Assembly (NCBI GenBank): GCA_036346255.1
Contig: CM070619.1
Coordinates: 41,918,342 to 41,982,341, forward strand
Direction of reading: 5' to 3'
Length of the DNA stretch: 64,000 nt
Origin: Ampelocalamus luodianensis
Taxonomy: Eukaryota; Streptophyta; Magnoliopsida; Poales; Poaceae
Shown here: positions 24,111 to 35,589 of the stretch, piece by piece
Numbering within the stretch: position 1 is the stretch's first letter
How the letters are laid out: every line of letters begins with the position of its first letter
Made by a program: the position numbers and the translations under genes
The notes under the pieces: generated by a model
Databases searched by the model: none
Told to the model about the DNA's origin: nothing
What the model saw: the letters and a program-made list of their open reading frames with translations, nothing else

Positions 24111-24889
24111 GTTGCAAACCGTCTCCCCTCTCCTCCCCCAACGTCGCCGCCTCCCCTCCCCTCCCCTCTTTTCTCACACGCCGCCGCCTCCCCTGCCCCG
24201 ACTCTACCTCCCGCAACCGCCGCCTCCCCTCCTCCCCATGCGCGCGATGCTGCCGCTCGGCCTCCGCAGGCCGGATCTACGTCGTCGCCTCCTATCTCGA
24301 GCCTCGTCGTTCGGCCTCCTCCTCTCCCGACGCCCTAGGCGTCGCCGCTTGGACCCCAGTAGCACCGCCGTAGCCGTCCCTCTCCTCCGCCTCCCTACCA
24401 GTCCGGAGTGCCGCCATCCCGTTTGCTCCCGTCGAGTGACCAATGTAATGTAAAGCATTTGTGTTTGTCGGATTAGCATACTTGTGTGTGAGACTTCGGC
24501 AGTGATCAATTGTGCTTTGATTTGGCATGTAGTTTAAAGCTGATGGCACTCTATAAATTCATATTCTTGTATGGTCAAGTGCAAATTGAGTTGTATAGAT
24601 ATTCATTCTTGTCAATGTCAAGTTCTAGAGCTGTTGATTCTCTATATGCATGAAAGTACTGTATGACTTGTGGGATGAATCATATGCTCTTAACCTTTGA
24701 GATATGAATCATGTGTTTTGTACATTCAGGTTCTCTTAGACTGTACTCAACCTGTCTATACAAGATGGAAATGATCACCTATACTTTAAGCACTAAAATG
24801 CAGAACATGTTTCAGCATATGGAACACATTCTGAACATATTATTCACAGGGTTGCATTGTTTCAGAAACATTATTCTTCCATTAGATGG
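24111..24889. other. GC-rich leader-like block, then AT-rich DNA
   Basis: 24111-24430 is a C-rich CCTCCCC stretch with an ATG at 24238 opening a short Arg-rich frame (to 24453), similar in composition to grass 5' exons. 24450-24889 is AT-rich with no coding potential. It may be the first exon of the broken gene that follows, but there is no proof. Confidence 0.3.
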
Positions 24890-25860
24890 GGCACCATGTT
24901 GCAACAAATGCCATTACTAACTTTAGTGCAAGCTTACTTGACTGAGCTGTCCTACTGGAAGAACTTTTTAATGCAAGAATTGTTTATTGAGCCTGTGCTA
25001 TGTGTGCAAGAAGCCTAGAAAGATAGTTTTGTTGGAATATTTCTTGGCATGGAAGTTCCTTTACGGTGTCAATGGATCAGCTAACTTGTTGAATTATTGG
25101 AGCCTAACTCCTTTCTTTTACTAGACACACTTATGAAGTCGTGGGAAGTTAGACCATAGTCCAAATGCCAGCTTGTACAGTATTTTTTAGAAAATGAAGA
25201 AGCTTTTTGTCTAGCTCACATGGGACAAGGTGATCAGAGAGAGCTAAATTTGGCTTCATTGGGTTGCATTTTTTCTGTGGATTCTGATGTTGATAATAGA
25301 AACAGAGCACTTTTACCAGCTGAATTTATTGTGATTTTGCACTTCCTCAATGCTTCCCCATGTTTGAGAGAGGGGGTGGCCATTGAATTATCTAAAAAGC
25401 TACAAGTTCTTCTTAATATCTCAACAATGGAAGATGTCTACTCGTATGTCCTTGGCTTCCAAATTCCTTCCTTATATGGCGGTGACAATTCTCCTGTAGT
25501 TGTCTGGCAACCTGTGTATACTTCTCATTCAACATCAGAAAGTTCTTGCACCTCTCAGTGCTTTGCGAAAGGTTGCCCGTGCATTGTGTATCTTGAGCTA
25601 TGCATCGTCTGCAACCATTGATCAAATTTATACGTGTGCTGAATGATGATAACTCTTCCAAGTCATCAATCTTGTATTTAGCATTGTTGATGGAAGAATT
25701 TCCTTTTGATTCATTATCTGATAGTATAAAGGTGCTTGATGTGAAGAAACTGTTTACTTCTTTTGCTGGGTATCTACAGTGCTACTCCAAGAATCATGGA
25801 GCAATTGATTTGCCTACTTCTAGTTCTACTGTTTACTTCTTTCGTTACGTAATATCCAAA
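24890..25860 (+). pseudogene. Broken fragment of an unidentified plant protein gene
   Basis: Protein-like sequence is spread over several frames. Near 25005-25090 one frame reads SLERIVLLEYFLAWKFLYGV. From 25220 another reads GQGDQRELNLASLGCIFSVD then LLPAEFIVILHFLNASPCLR and AIELSKKLQVLLNISTMEDV. Around 25535 the frame shifts to VLAPLSALRKVARALCILSY, and after a second shift near 25628 to VLNDDNSSKSSILYLALLME and KLFTSFAGYLQCYSKNHGA. The Leu-rich helical character suggests an alpha-helical repeat protein, but I cannot name the family. At least three frameshifts and several stops make it a pseudogene. No introns are visible across ~640 bp. Confidence 0.65.
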
Positions 25861-26018
25861 ATCAATACATACATGCACGAACGAGTGATATCTTGCTATG
25901 AATAGGTTGTCTATTATACTCCTGTCTTCTTAGATATATATCTCCGATAGATGTCGAGATTTGCAATTTATTTGGATAGGCTGTGATACACACATGCATG
26001 CATGTACAAGCGAAATAT

Positions 26019-26287
26019 ATTTTGTTTCATATGTACACTAGTACATATCGCCATATTTTCAAATATCATGCAAAAATAAGTTTAAATACATGCTTAAAAA
26101 GGTTCTTTAAACCCTCAAGGGTAATTCAGACTTTTTATCCTTCACACATAACTCAATAAACCAACATCCTATAAAAAGTCAGATTACCAAACACCAGAGT
26201 TTGACTTAAAAGCTAAGGGGCTTAAAAGCTGATTAAGCCAAAAAGCTGGTTTTAAGCTATAAACCAAAAAGCCTAAGCCTAAACAAA
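26019..26287 (-). repeat. Right arm of the 270-bp inverted repeat pair
   Basis: Reverse-complement match to 17813-18083, ending in AGCCTAAGCCTAAACAAA. Just beyond it (26288-26395) is a further partial copy of the same terminal core, ATTTGTTTAGGCTTTGG at about 26339. With the left arm it brackets the partial LTR, the foldback and the gene fragment. Confidence 0.75.
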
Positions 26288-26711
26288 GAGAGCCTTAAAG
26301 TGGTTTAAGCTTTTCATAAGCCGGTTAAAAAAACCTCCTATTTGTTTAGGCTTTGGTTTTTTTGTTTTTAAGTCGAAGAAAAAACCTAAATAAGCATGGC
26401 CAATGAAGAGTGTGCATTTTACCAATACATGTGTATTTTAAATTAAATTGATTGAAATTACACATAACAATCTGAACAGATAAAAAACTTCATTTGTTAA
26501 ACTTCTTATTGCTGTTTTGATAGAGGTCCTAACTGCCAGGAAGACTAGTATTTGTGGAACAATTGGCCTTATTTGTTTCTACTATAATATTCATCGCCTT
26601 TCTAAAGTTTATCTGACACAGCAGCATGCCAGCATTAATATAATTTTCTGTTTTCTCTTACGCTATTTTTTGCAGAGTAAGAAAATATACTTAGTGCTTG
26701 TTTCAAAATAA
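26288..26711 (+). other. Upstream region of ALG13 with a probable 5'UTR splice acceptor
   Basis: After repeat remnants (to about 26395) the DNA becomes unique. TTTTTTGCAG at about 26666-26675 is a strong 3' splice site 36 bp upstream of the ALG13 ATG, suggesting that the 5'UTR is spliced and that its first exon lies upstream. Confidence 0.45.
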
Positions 26712-29274
26712 ATGGGAGATGGAGAAAGACGAATGGTGTTTGTCACAGTAGGGACCACGTCTTTTGATTCTCTTGTCAAGACAGTAGATTCTCCGCAAGT
26801 CAAAGAAGCTTTATTGCACAAAGGTTATACCGATCTTCTTATTCAAATGGGCCGAGGGACATATGTTCCATCTAAGGTTAATGGGCTTATCCTTTTCACT
26901 GAAAATTATCAGCATCTGCCTGATCAGCATGTTAATTTCTTTTCTCCTTTTCATAACTGAATGCATTATTATGCAAATTGATCTCTTGTGAAGAGTTCTG
27001 TTCATACAGTTATGATTTCTAATGTTATACAGTCTGTTTAGGATTAGTGTGTCAAGCAAATGGCTTTTTCAAGCAATGAGTAGGGAAGAGCCTAATACAT
27101 AATAAATTAAACAATAAAAGTTGCTGTCAGCTATCCATTTAACTTCTTTATGGCATTATCATCCTAATTTGTCTTAAATCATTGTTGGTTTGCTTATGAG
27201 ATACGAATTGAACAACATCAAACAGTTCTATCTACATCCACAGAAAAAGCCTTACCAACTTAAGAAGTGCGAACTTGAGTTTTAACAGCATCTCGGTGTT
27301 CACTTTATTTTGTGAGGAAACAAACATATTAGTAGCTTCACATTCTTGCTCAGATGATGTTGTTTTCTTCCTTCACATATCCAACTTGAATCTGCAGCTA
27401 GCGCATTTCATCACGTTGCTCTTGATTTTCCATTTCATGTATGTGTTTTTATCATGGTGCATATTTTTTTACTCGTAAGTAACAAGTGCTGCACACTGCT
27501 AGTGACTCACTCCACTGTTCTGCATGAAAATATTCATGTAGTCACCATATTGATGAGGTGTGTTTCATGAATTTGCTTTTCATTGCGTAAAACAAGCAAT
27601 GATTTTAATCTATTCTGGAACACAGGTCTCAGGAGATGCAACTCTTCAAGTTGATCATTTCACTTTTTCGCCAAGCATTGCTGACTATATAAGAGCAGCT
27701 TCCCTAGTGATCAGTCATGCAGGTAATTATAATGTCTTTCTTTGGCGGAAAACTTGAAGCGGACGGACATATTTTTTCCATGGCATTAGCTTGTTTTTGG
27801 ATAATGACTGAAATAGTTATCATTATAACCGAAAGTGTTTGTAAATTTGTCCAATAATTTTCAGCTAATAATATTATTAAGACCTTAAAACAATTCAGAA
27901 TGGAACAATGTACCTTCTTTTAGATTTTTTTTTTTTTTTTGTATTTCAGAATGATGAGCTACTAAAATCATCCAAATCATGTAGCAGTTTCATATGTTTT
28001 GGATCCAAGTTTTTTTTTTTTTTGGGCCTATGTCATGGCTTATATGGCCTGATAAAGGCCATTTAGAATCTTCCATCATCCACAGATGAGAAGCAAACCA
28101 GTAAATTATTAAGGACTGCAAGTCTACAACCTAACGATTAGAAACAAGGCCCTTACTTCTGATCATTATAGATTGCAGGGTTTTCGTAATGATTTTAACA
28201 TTTATAAAAGAACCTCAATTAAAGATCGGTATAGTACATTACAAAAGTAAATTAGTTAGCTGCAACTATAAGTTGTCTTCGCGTCTTATCATTTGAGAAT
28301 ACATTCTATTTTTTTTAGGAGTATGGAAATGTTTTTCTTTTACACATCATTGAATAATTTGCTTAACTAAAGGACTAATATGCAGCATTATGAATGTACC
28401 CTTCACTGTATCACAAGTTCCTGAATCCTGATAGTACTAGTTTTAATTGTTTCTTGCTATGGTATTTTGGATTGCTACCTCATACCTTACTAGAAATGGT
28501 CATCATGACCAGCTCCTTTCATTTTGACCACTGTAACGTTTTGAAAAGTGTACATGGTTGTTGGAAAAAGGTTATGTACAAGACATGGTTTTAAGCTCCA
28601 GGCCAATGGTTTAAACATAACAAAAGCTTAAACTATCTCAATTTTCTTGAAGTTATACACTAAATTTTTATATCTTGTGACACAATTTGGTGCATTGTGT
28701 TACACAAGGCTACCCTGCTAAAATTTTAGTGGTAATATGTGTCAGCAACTTGAGCAGTAGTGTGAAGTCTGAAGGTTTAGGTACACTTGCACCTTATGAT
28801 TGACTGCTTGTTTTTTGTTTGCAAGATATATTGTCTGTATCATCATTAGTTATTTGTTGTTACCAAAATTATCCTTTTTGCTCATAGGTCATACTGCTGC
28901 TTTGAGTTCCTGCTCTCTGATCTCTGTTGTACTGTTATCTGTTTAGTATCTCATCAAAAAATTCACCTTCCATCGGTTGCCACTTGTTTGAACTGTAACA
29001 AGATTCAGCTCTGGCAGGTTCAGGAAGCATATTCGAGACATTGCGACTCGGCAAACCTCTAATTGTTGTCGTAAACGAGGATTTGATGGACAATCACCAG
29101 ATTGAGTTAGCAGAGGAATTGGCAGAAAGGAAGCACCTCTTCTGTGCACGCCCACAAACACTGGGAGAGACTATCCAGGCAATGGATCTAGAGATCCTCC
29201 TCCCTTACGTGCCAGGGGATGCCAAACCAGTTGTCACGCTGATCAACAAATTTCTTGGCTTTCCAGTTGAATAG
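26712..29274 (+). CDS. ALG13: ALG13 homologue, UDP-GlcNAc transferase catalytic subunit
   Basis: Three exons: 26712-26876, 27626-27722 and 29018-29274, all with GT..AG introns and consistent phase (0, then 1), giving 172 codons plus stop. The protein is a short GT-B half-enzyme of glycosyltransferase family 28. It starts VFVTVGTTSFDSLV (residues 9-22), has YTDLLIQMGRGTYVP, then DYIRAASLVISHAGSGSIFE (about residues 74-93) and GKPLIVVVNEDLMDNHQIEL, the UDP-GlcNAc-binding motifs of ALG13/MurG C-terminal domains. In eukaryotes ALG13 pairs with membrane-bound ALG14 on the cytosolic face of the ER to add the second GlcNAc to dolichol-PP-GlcNAc in N-glycosylation. The length is normal for plants and no disruptive change is seen, so it is probably functional. 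Intron 2 (27723-29017) has long T runs. The start is supported by the family's N-terminus and the acceptor just upstream. Confidence 0.93.
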
Positions 29275-30059
29275 TTGATTGACAATCTCTTGTTTGCTCC
29301 CTTTTTTGTTTTCTGGAACAAAACGAAGTAACATACGGAGAGACTTCTGATAGTTTCGTACAGTGATACAAGAAAGTAGCAAGATGACCTTGCTTCTCAT
29401 TGGGGGCCAATTAGGGGCACATGGATCATGACCTGTGATTTCACTGACCTGTGCTACCAGAACTGGAAGCAAGAGCTTCCCACTTTAATTTTGCCTTGTG
29501 AGAATTAGATATGATATTACGGCGTGAATAATTTGTAGTACAAGTTGTCCTGGAAACCAATGTCTTTTACTGGTTTTGAATTCCAGCAGTTCAAATGTAT
29601 CGAAGGTTGTCCGAAGCTGTAATACTAAAATGCTTCGCAGGTTAAGGTCCTGTTTGGAATGCAAGAATTTAACAAGAAATAGTTCAATTTTCACGTGAAC
29701 CGGGGACATAATCCCGTGTTTAGTTTGGACCTAAATGGTTATAAGGTGGGAATTAGAAATATTTACTAGTGCTCAGTGTAATCTAGCTATCTGCAGAGAA
29801 GCTTAGATTTTTGTAGACCACACATTTGAGGTTAAGCTGCAGTACGGAAAAAGTTAGGTATAGTTTTCATATAAAATTTCTTTAAAATGTAAGCAAATTC
29901 GAGCACATGTAAAATATCCGAAAAATTTCAACTAAGGTGGTTTTGCAGGCTCTTGTACCTCCGCTGCATGCCTGCATCCGGTTGGAAGCTTATTCTGTTT
30001 GACGACCAGATATTTAAGAAGAAACAGTAAGACCAGCTGGGATTTGCATTCAAAACTCT
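29275..30059 (+). other. 3' flank of ALG13
   Basis: Probable 3'UTR for the first few hundred bases, then intergenic DNA. A short GGTCCTGTTTGGAATGC-type segment at about 29645 looks like a MITE end but has no partner found. No other feature seen. Confidence 0.5.
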
Positions 30060-31494
30060 CTGTGTATTTTGATCTAGTCTTATGATTAGTAGCTAGCCTA
30101 TACAGTACAGTTATCGATGAATATCACATTCATACAAATATATACATAAAAAGTACTTAGATATTATTACGAACATGGTGAATAGGCTTACTTGCCAAAG
30201 TTTACATGACAGGCCAACATACCAAATAGTTCAAAGTAACAAAGTAGCAGTGGAAAGTAATAGTAGTAGTAGTGGAGAAAACATCATGAGAGCGGAGCCT
30301 TTATACATTGCCATAGGCAACCGACTGAGACTAAGACATAGTTATTGTTATCTTTATCATTATCATAGCCGGATGCATAGAAGTATCCATACATCGGGTC
30401 TTCGACTTTATAATATGAATCCACATATTTGAGTAATCACGAGTACGAAGGTACTTAGCAAGCCTTCACCGTAAATGCAATTATATAGATGCAAGGTTTC
30501 TAAAGGAGGGGTTGTATGTTTACTTTAGCACAAAGTCAATTTGTTCAAGTACTATAGGCATTTTTCAAACCTATGAGAGCATATTTAACTTCAAAATCAA
30601 AGTTTTATTTGTGTAAGCAATTATTATCTTGACTATGCTTAACCAACATGTTGCAAACCCAACAACAATGCTTAAGGGGTTGTTTGGTTGGCGCTCTGGG
30701 CTCCATACCTAGCAAAAAGTGGTGTCTGGAAGTAGCCTGAAAATCAGATGATTTTTCTCTGGCTAGGTAAGCCTAAGAATGTGGTGTTTGGTTGGAGGTC
30801 CAGGCGTGAGGAAAATATAAAATTAAAAATCACATTTTGAGAAGGAGAAAAGCGTAAAAATATGAAAAATGCTTTCATAAACACCCCTAAAACCAATCTC
30901 ATCCCTAAATCCTCCTTCCTTATCCTAAAACGTAAAAAAGTAAAAAAAAAAAAACTTTGTGAATGAAAAAACAGAGTTTATAGGACATGTTTTAACTAGA
31001 TATATCTAATCACTAAAATCACGCTGTCATCATGTCATATACGGAGCGAGAAGAAAGGAAAAAAGGAAAGAAATAAAAGAAAGATAAAAAGAGAAGGGAT
31101 CGATCCCAAATCACTCGACGCCATTTCTTCTGCTTGGAACTCAGGCAATCAAAATCGGTCACCTGGCTCAAGCTAATGGTGTGCCAAGACCCGGGACTGC
31201 TTAGGCCAAGCAAGGTGGAGGGGACTCAGAACACCAACCAAACAAGGTCCAGGGTTGTCTCCAGACAAGTGAATTTATCTCAGGTGGCAACCAAACAGCC
31301 CCTTATACATCTTATCTAAATGGAGATAGCCAAGATGTAGATGCAATTGAGGTTTGCCCACCCCAAAGGGAGACCAGCATTTGTGGCCGTTTTTGGTAAA
31401 ACCTTAAGGATTCAATACTTCAATCTCACTAATCAATAACCACATGCGGATTATCAAGACGTACGGTTCCAATCAAAGAAGAATTCTGGATGTA
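30060..31494 (-). mobile_element. Fragment of the 1000-4331 LTR family, plus unassigned flank
   Basis: The stretch from TCTAGTCTTATGATTAGTAG (about 30073) resembles the solo LTR near 1049-1110 (TAGTCTCAGATCAGTAGCTA), and similarity appears to continue to about 30650 in the same orientation. Neither end of the LTR is present. The fragment is interrupted by a MITE-like element at about 30675-31303; 31306-31494 is unassigned. Confidence 0.5.
30675..31303. mobile_element. MITE-like element with AGGGGYTGTTTGGTTG inverted ends
   Basis: The left end AGGGGTTGTTTGGTTG and right end CAACCAAACAGCCCCT are inverted copies with one mismatch, flanked by TA on both sides. The interior (629 bp) is AT-rich with an A-run near 30940 and no transposase. 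The terminal motif is common among grass MITEs; the superfamily (PIF/Harbinger, mariner or hAT) is not decided by the flanks. Confidence 0.6.
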
Positions 31495-31504
31495 CATTTT
31501 TCCT

Positions 31505-31579
31505 GAATTTTTTTTAAAATATTATTATTTTTAAAGATATTTACAAAAATAAATAGTCGTTTAAAAAAATTACAAAAAT
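31505..31579 (+). repeat. Left TIR of the MULE
   Basis: 75 bp, nearly identical to the reverse complement of 40274-40347 (one 1-bp indel and a few substitutions), covering AATATTATTATTTTTAAA and ACAAAAATAAATAGTCG. Directly abuts the 10-bp target duplication. Confidence 0.9.
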
Positions 31580-31580
31580 G

Positions 31581-31740
31581 TGTCTCTGTCGCCAGTTCAA
31601 CTGGCGACAGGAACCTATCGCCGGTTCAAGCGCGACAGAACACTATCGCTGGTTCAATCGCGGCGAAGCTGGGAACTCGCCGCCACTGACGGGCGATAGG
31701 TACCTATCGCTAGTTGAATCTGGCGATAGGTTCTGTCAAT
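31581..31740 (+). repeat. Subterminal array of TCGCC/GTTCAA motifs (left)
   Basis: Repeated, partly palindromic units such as TCGCCGGTTCAA, TCGCTGGTTCAATCGC and GGCGATAGGT, interleaved with GCGACAG. Comparable arrays lie at 36652-36736 and 40117-40270. In MULEs subterminal repeats are candidate transposase-binding sites; that role is inferred. Confidence 0.75.
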
Positions 31741-31964
31741 CAAGCATGGTGATGCATCAGAAAATCCCAAAAATCAATCCGTAATTCATTTTAATTCCGA
31801 AAAAAACAAGAGAGATTGGAGAGGAGAGAAGAAATTGCGCGAAGCCCTGCGATTCGTGGCGGTGGAGAGAGATCGATAGAGCATCGATTTCGATCGATCA
31901 TCTTGTGTTGCGAGTAAATTTTTCAAATCGTATGTTACGCCCAAACCTTGTAGGTTAGCAAACG

Positions 31965-32253
31965 ACAATAGCGACATAGAATTGAGTAGGTTAGATACAT
32001 GTAGTCGGACTCAGTAGTACATATTTTGAGTTGAGTAGCGACATAGAATTGCGACTATAGCGACATAGAATTGAGTAGGTCACATAAATTTAGTCGAATG
32101 CGGCAAGATATATTTTGAGTTGTGTAGCGACATAGAAATGCGACAATAGCGACATAGAATTGAGTAGGTTACATAAATGTAGCCGAACTGTGTTTAGTAC
32201 ATATTTTGAGTTGGACATAGAATTACGACAATAGCGACATAGAATTGAGTATG
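31965..32253 (+). repeat. Tandem repeat, ~87-bp unit x 3.3
   Basis: Units starting ACAATAGCGACATAGAATTG at 31965, 32054 (ACTATAG..), 32143 and a partial unit at 32228. Each also has ACATATTTTGAGTTG-like and GCGACATAGAA segments. It lies in the region expected to be the PMD gene's leader or promoter. Confidence 0.85.
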
Positions 32254-32529
32254 GCGCTGGTTGACCGCTGTAGTAACATAATTAATGCACGATACATTTT
32301 TGAATTGTGAGAAAACACGAGTAGCCGTGTAGGTCTAAAAACAATGAGAATATATGTGCGCGTTATTATTTTGTTAGTACGTTGTTATTAGTTGTGTTAG
32401 TGCGCGGTCAATATCTTGTTAGTGCCAAAACACCGCTTAACTAGAAAAGTAGCATGACATGTATTAAATTTGTAAAGAAAATTCGTAGTTGCTACATAGG
32501 CTATGTAAAGATGCATGGAAAAATATGAA

Positions 32530-35065
32530 CTTTCTATCTTGCCGCATTTTCGTATGGCGACGCGAGTGAGTACGAGTTGCTTGACCCTGATTGACGAGCG
32601 CCACCGTAGCGCTCAAGACGTGCTCCTCCGAGGGCCAGCGCCGATAGAGCTTGGGGCGTTTGCCACGCACCCCATCGTGGCATGGAGGCCGCACCAGACC
32701 GGATTCGAGGTACGTGAAGTTGTGTCCTTCATGCGCCAATGCCACCGATTATTTTGCGCTGACTCTGCTTGTGCTTAATCATTTGGACGCAGTTGAGAGC
32801 GGCAGCCTCCTTCCACTCGCGAGGATGGTGGAGGCGACGGTGGAGGACGATCGAGACCAGCGCGGCCGGTCGTCGACATCTAGGCGTTTTCGCACGGCCG
32901 CGCTCCCACCGACGGCGTTGGTTGACTGGCCGGAGGCCGAGACCCACACGCCCATCTCCGTGCGGGAGATGACGCCGACGCCGCAGATGTGAGCTACCGA
33001 CCGGGTTGCCCGCGCAGCGCCCGATGGTGGCGCACGACGCCCCCGCCACGTGGCGCACGGACCTCCTAGGCGTGTTCCGCAATATCCGCCGCCAGCAGCG
33101 TAGCAGACGCCGAGTTCAAGAACGCACGCCCACGCCGAAGTGGATCCGCCGCTTCTACGTAAGTGTTTTCATAACTATTTTTCTCGTAACAATTCGCTTG
33201 TGAACCGTGTTGACGCTACGTGTCTTCTGCGGCCGAGCGTATGGTCGCGACGCACGCGCCGCCGCGCACGAGGCACTTCGAGGCCTACCGCCGTGGTTGT
33301 TCGGGTGGGTGATGTTCCCGAGCTCCCACGGCGGCAGCGTGGACAAGCACTACATCCGACGCGCAGAGGTGGCCGAGTCACCGATCGAGCGGATCCCGCG
33401 AAGACGCGTGGGGTCCGGCCGCTTTGCGGCGCGACGCATCGCGCGACCGCGGCGACGCGTGCGCGATGTTGGCGTGGACGGCTCAATCCTCTCGGGATGC
33501 CCGCTCCTCGCGGTGTGGTCGTTGGAGCGCTTCAGATCGGACGACCACAGTGGACTTGATAACAGACGGACGGCTTTACGCCCGCAGACGACCGACCGCC
33601 AACCATGGGCACTTTGTGGTGCCGCCGACGGGTTAGTTTCGTAATCTTTTGTTATTTTCATTTTGCAATCGTTATTTTCGTGTACTTAGTTTGCAGTGTT
33701 GTATTGCACAGGTCACCTTCACGCCGATCACCTCGCAGGGCTCCTACCCGGAGTACGTTGCGATGTTCGATCAGCTGACCGATGACCGCGTCATCCGACC
33801 CGTCTGATGGACGCATCGGGTGGTCGCGCGCTTCAACGGCTCCTCGGCTTGCTGTGCACGCGAGACTACGTGTACTGGTACACGCGGAGTGCCTTGGTGC
33901 ACGACATCTTCGTGGAGGAGTACCAGATACAGCGGGTCTTGCGCCAGTTCGGTCTGCGACAGGAGGTCCCAGCCCCTTGGGGGGGATGCGGGTGCCGGCG
34001 CACGTACACGCGTAAGTTCACTGTTGACTTTATGTCCGCACAATATGTGTTACATCGCAACCAAATATTTTTCTTGCCGCCCACAGTACACTAGGAAGGA
34101 GTTCGTGGCACGATGTCCCGGTCTGACAGATGGCCCTTGGGTGGACGGTTGGATCGCGCCACGAGACCCTCGCCGAGGTTGCGACGAGGCCTACGAACCC
34201 GAGACGACGAGCACTACATGGAGTGGTACTCACGACGAGGCTCCGCTGCGCCCGGTCGTGGTCGACCGCCGACATGCGCCGCGACGTCCGACAAGTACCC
34301 ACCCACCGGACTCGCTTCCACCGCAGCAGACGACTCAATATTACATATTTCATATTTAATTTGACATACTTACTTGTACAACTTGATGATTACCTTTGCA
34401 GTCCGAGGACGAGGGGTCAGCCGAGGTGGTAGGACACGACCTCTGCTCCGACGTGGCGGGCACGCCGCGTGGCAGTATGGGGAGCACCTCCGACATGTGG
34501 GAGGTGAGTTCGACACGACACGCCGACATCGCTTCTTCATTTCATTTCGAACCTCATAAGTTTGTAACGACGATCTTTCATCACAGTCCTCGCCCACCCG
34601 CACGCGGGCGAGGACTATGCCGCGCCGTCCGAGCACATCTTTGGGCCAACGGTAAGTTCCGCTTGCTTGCATAACGATTTTTAGTCATGACTATGTTTGT
34701 GTTTGTAACCTAATTCTTCGCAGAACGGCTTGGGAGGACGATACATTCTCGCGGCGATGCACTCATCGGCACCCATCGAGGACTTCTTCAGGGATCCGCG
34801 TGACACGCAGTTCTCTTTAGAGGCTTCTCAGCTGTACGGTGTGCCGAGTGCGACCCATGCCACGCAGACTCAACCGACGCAGACCCAGACGGCGCAGGAT
34901 GAGCCGACGCAGATCACCGACGCAGAGCGACCCATCGCTACACCACCGCGGACTACTCGCTTGGGTTGGGTTGTTAGGCAGCCTGACCCTCTGACGTACT
35001 CGCTGCAGCGACGGCAGAGGCCCGGGGTGACGTGCGGGGTGCAGCCTAAGAGGGGACGCCATTAG
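32530..35065 (+). pseudogene. Plant mobile domain (PMD, aminotransferase-like) protein gene, broken
   Basis: PMD segments appear in order across all three frames: GAFATHPIVAWRP (about 32660); SGSLLPLARMVEATVE and the remnant of a RPETHTFHLP-like motif (AETHTPISVREMTPT, about 32800-32985); QRPMVAHDAPATWRTDLLGV (about 33010); PPWLFGWVMFPSSHGGSVDK (about 33290-33345); SGCPLLAVWSLERF (about 33490); and CTRDYVYWYTRSALVHDIFV then IQRVLRQFGLRQEVP (about 33855-33975). A C-terminal frame of 111 codons ends in QPDPLTYSLQRRQRP. Splice-like boundaries survive, for example GAG/GTACGTG at 32710, TAC/GTAAGTG at 33159, TTGCACAG near 33711, CGC/GTAAGTT near 34012 and TTCGCAG near 34724. The frame is disrupted repeatedly, so it is a pseudogene. 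PMD proteins occur both in hosts (MAIN-like) and inside plant transposons. Confidence 0.8.
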
Positions 35066-35264
35066 ATTTCCCTTTATGTAATTTTTTTCATTATGCCAAC
35101 CGTTGTTATGACATCTTTTGAATATGAGTAATACGGCCGCTTTGACGATCCAACTGCTCGCAACGATGTGACAAACGAGCTAGGCTTCTTGGGCGATGCG
35201 ACAACACGGCACGACGAGTCCTTAAAGGTCGCTCGTCTTGTAGCATCGCCCTTGAAAGGTAGCC

Positions 35265-35510
35265 AGACGATGTGACCACAAAGCTAACTTTTTAGGACGA
35301 TGTGACCACACGGGCTAGCTTTTCAGACGATGGACCACACGCTAGCTTTCGTGACGATGGCACCGAGTAGAGCTTTTCAGACGATGTGACCACACGGCGG
35401 CTTTTCAGACGATGGCACCGAGTAGCGGCTTTTCAGACGATGTGACCACACGAGCTAGCTTTTCAGACGATGGCACCGCACGCCTAGTTTATTAGGACGA
35501 TGGCACGAGA
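35265..35510 (+). repeat. Short tandem array, ~33-bp unit, about 8 copies
   Basis: Degenerate units built on CAGACGATGTGACCACACG plus AGCTAGCTTTT alternate with GACGATGGCACCGAGTAG. They lie just downstream of the PMD gene's end. Confidence 0.85.
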
Positions 35511-35589
35511 GGGCCCGCAAGAACGCTCCATCCTCCACTATAAATACGGCTGTGACTCGCCCAACTAGTCCACAACAAAGACAACAAAG

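Noticed and set aside
17813..26287. Calling the whole region a Pack-MULE
   Set aside because: The arms have no matching 9-bp duplication outside them and the same end motif occurs elsewhere in the region; recorded as an open finding only.
33175..34672. Many ~100-codon frames on both strands in the MULE
   Set aside because: Pieces of the degenerate PMD gene in shifted frames or their antisense shadows; not separate genes.
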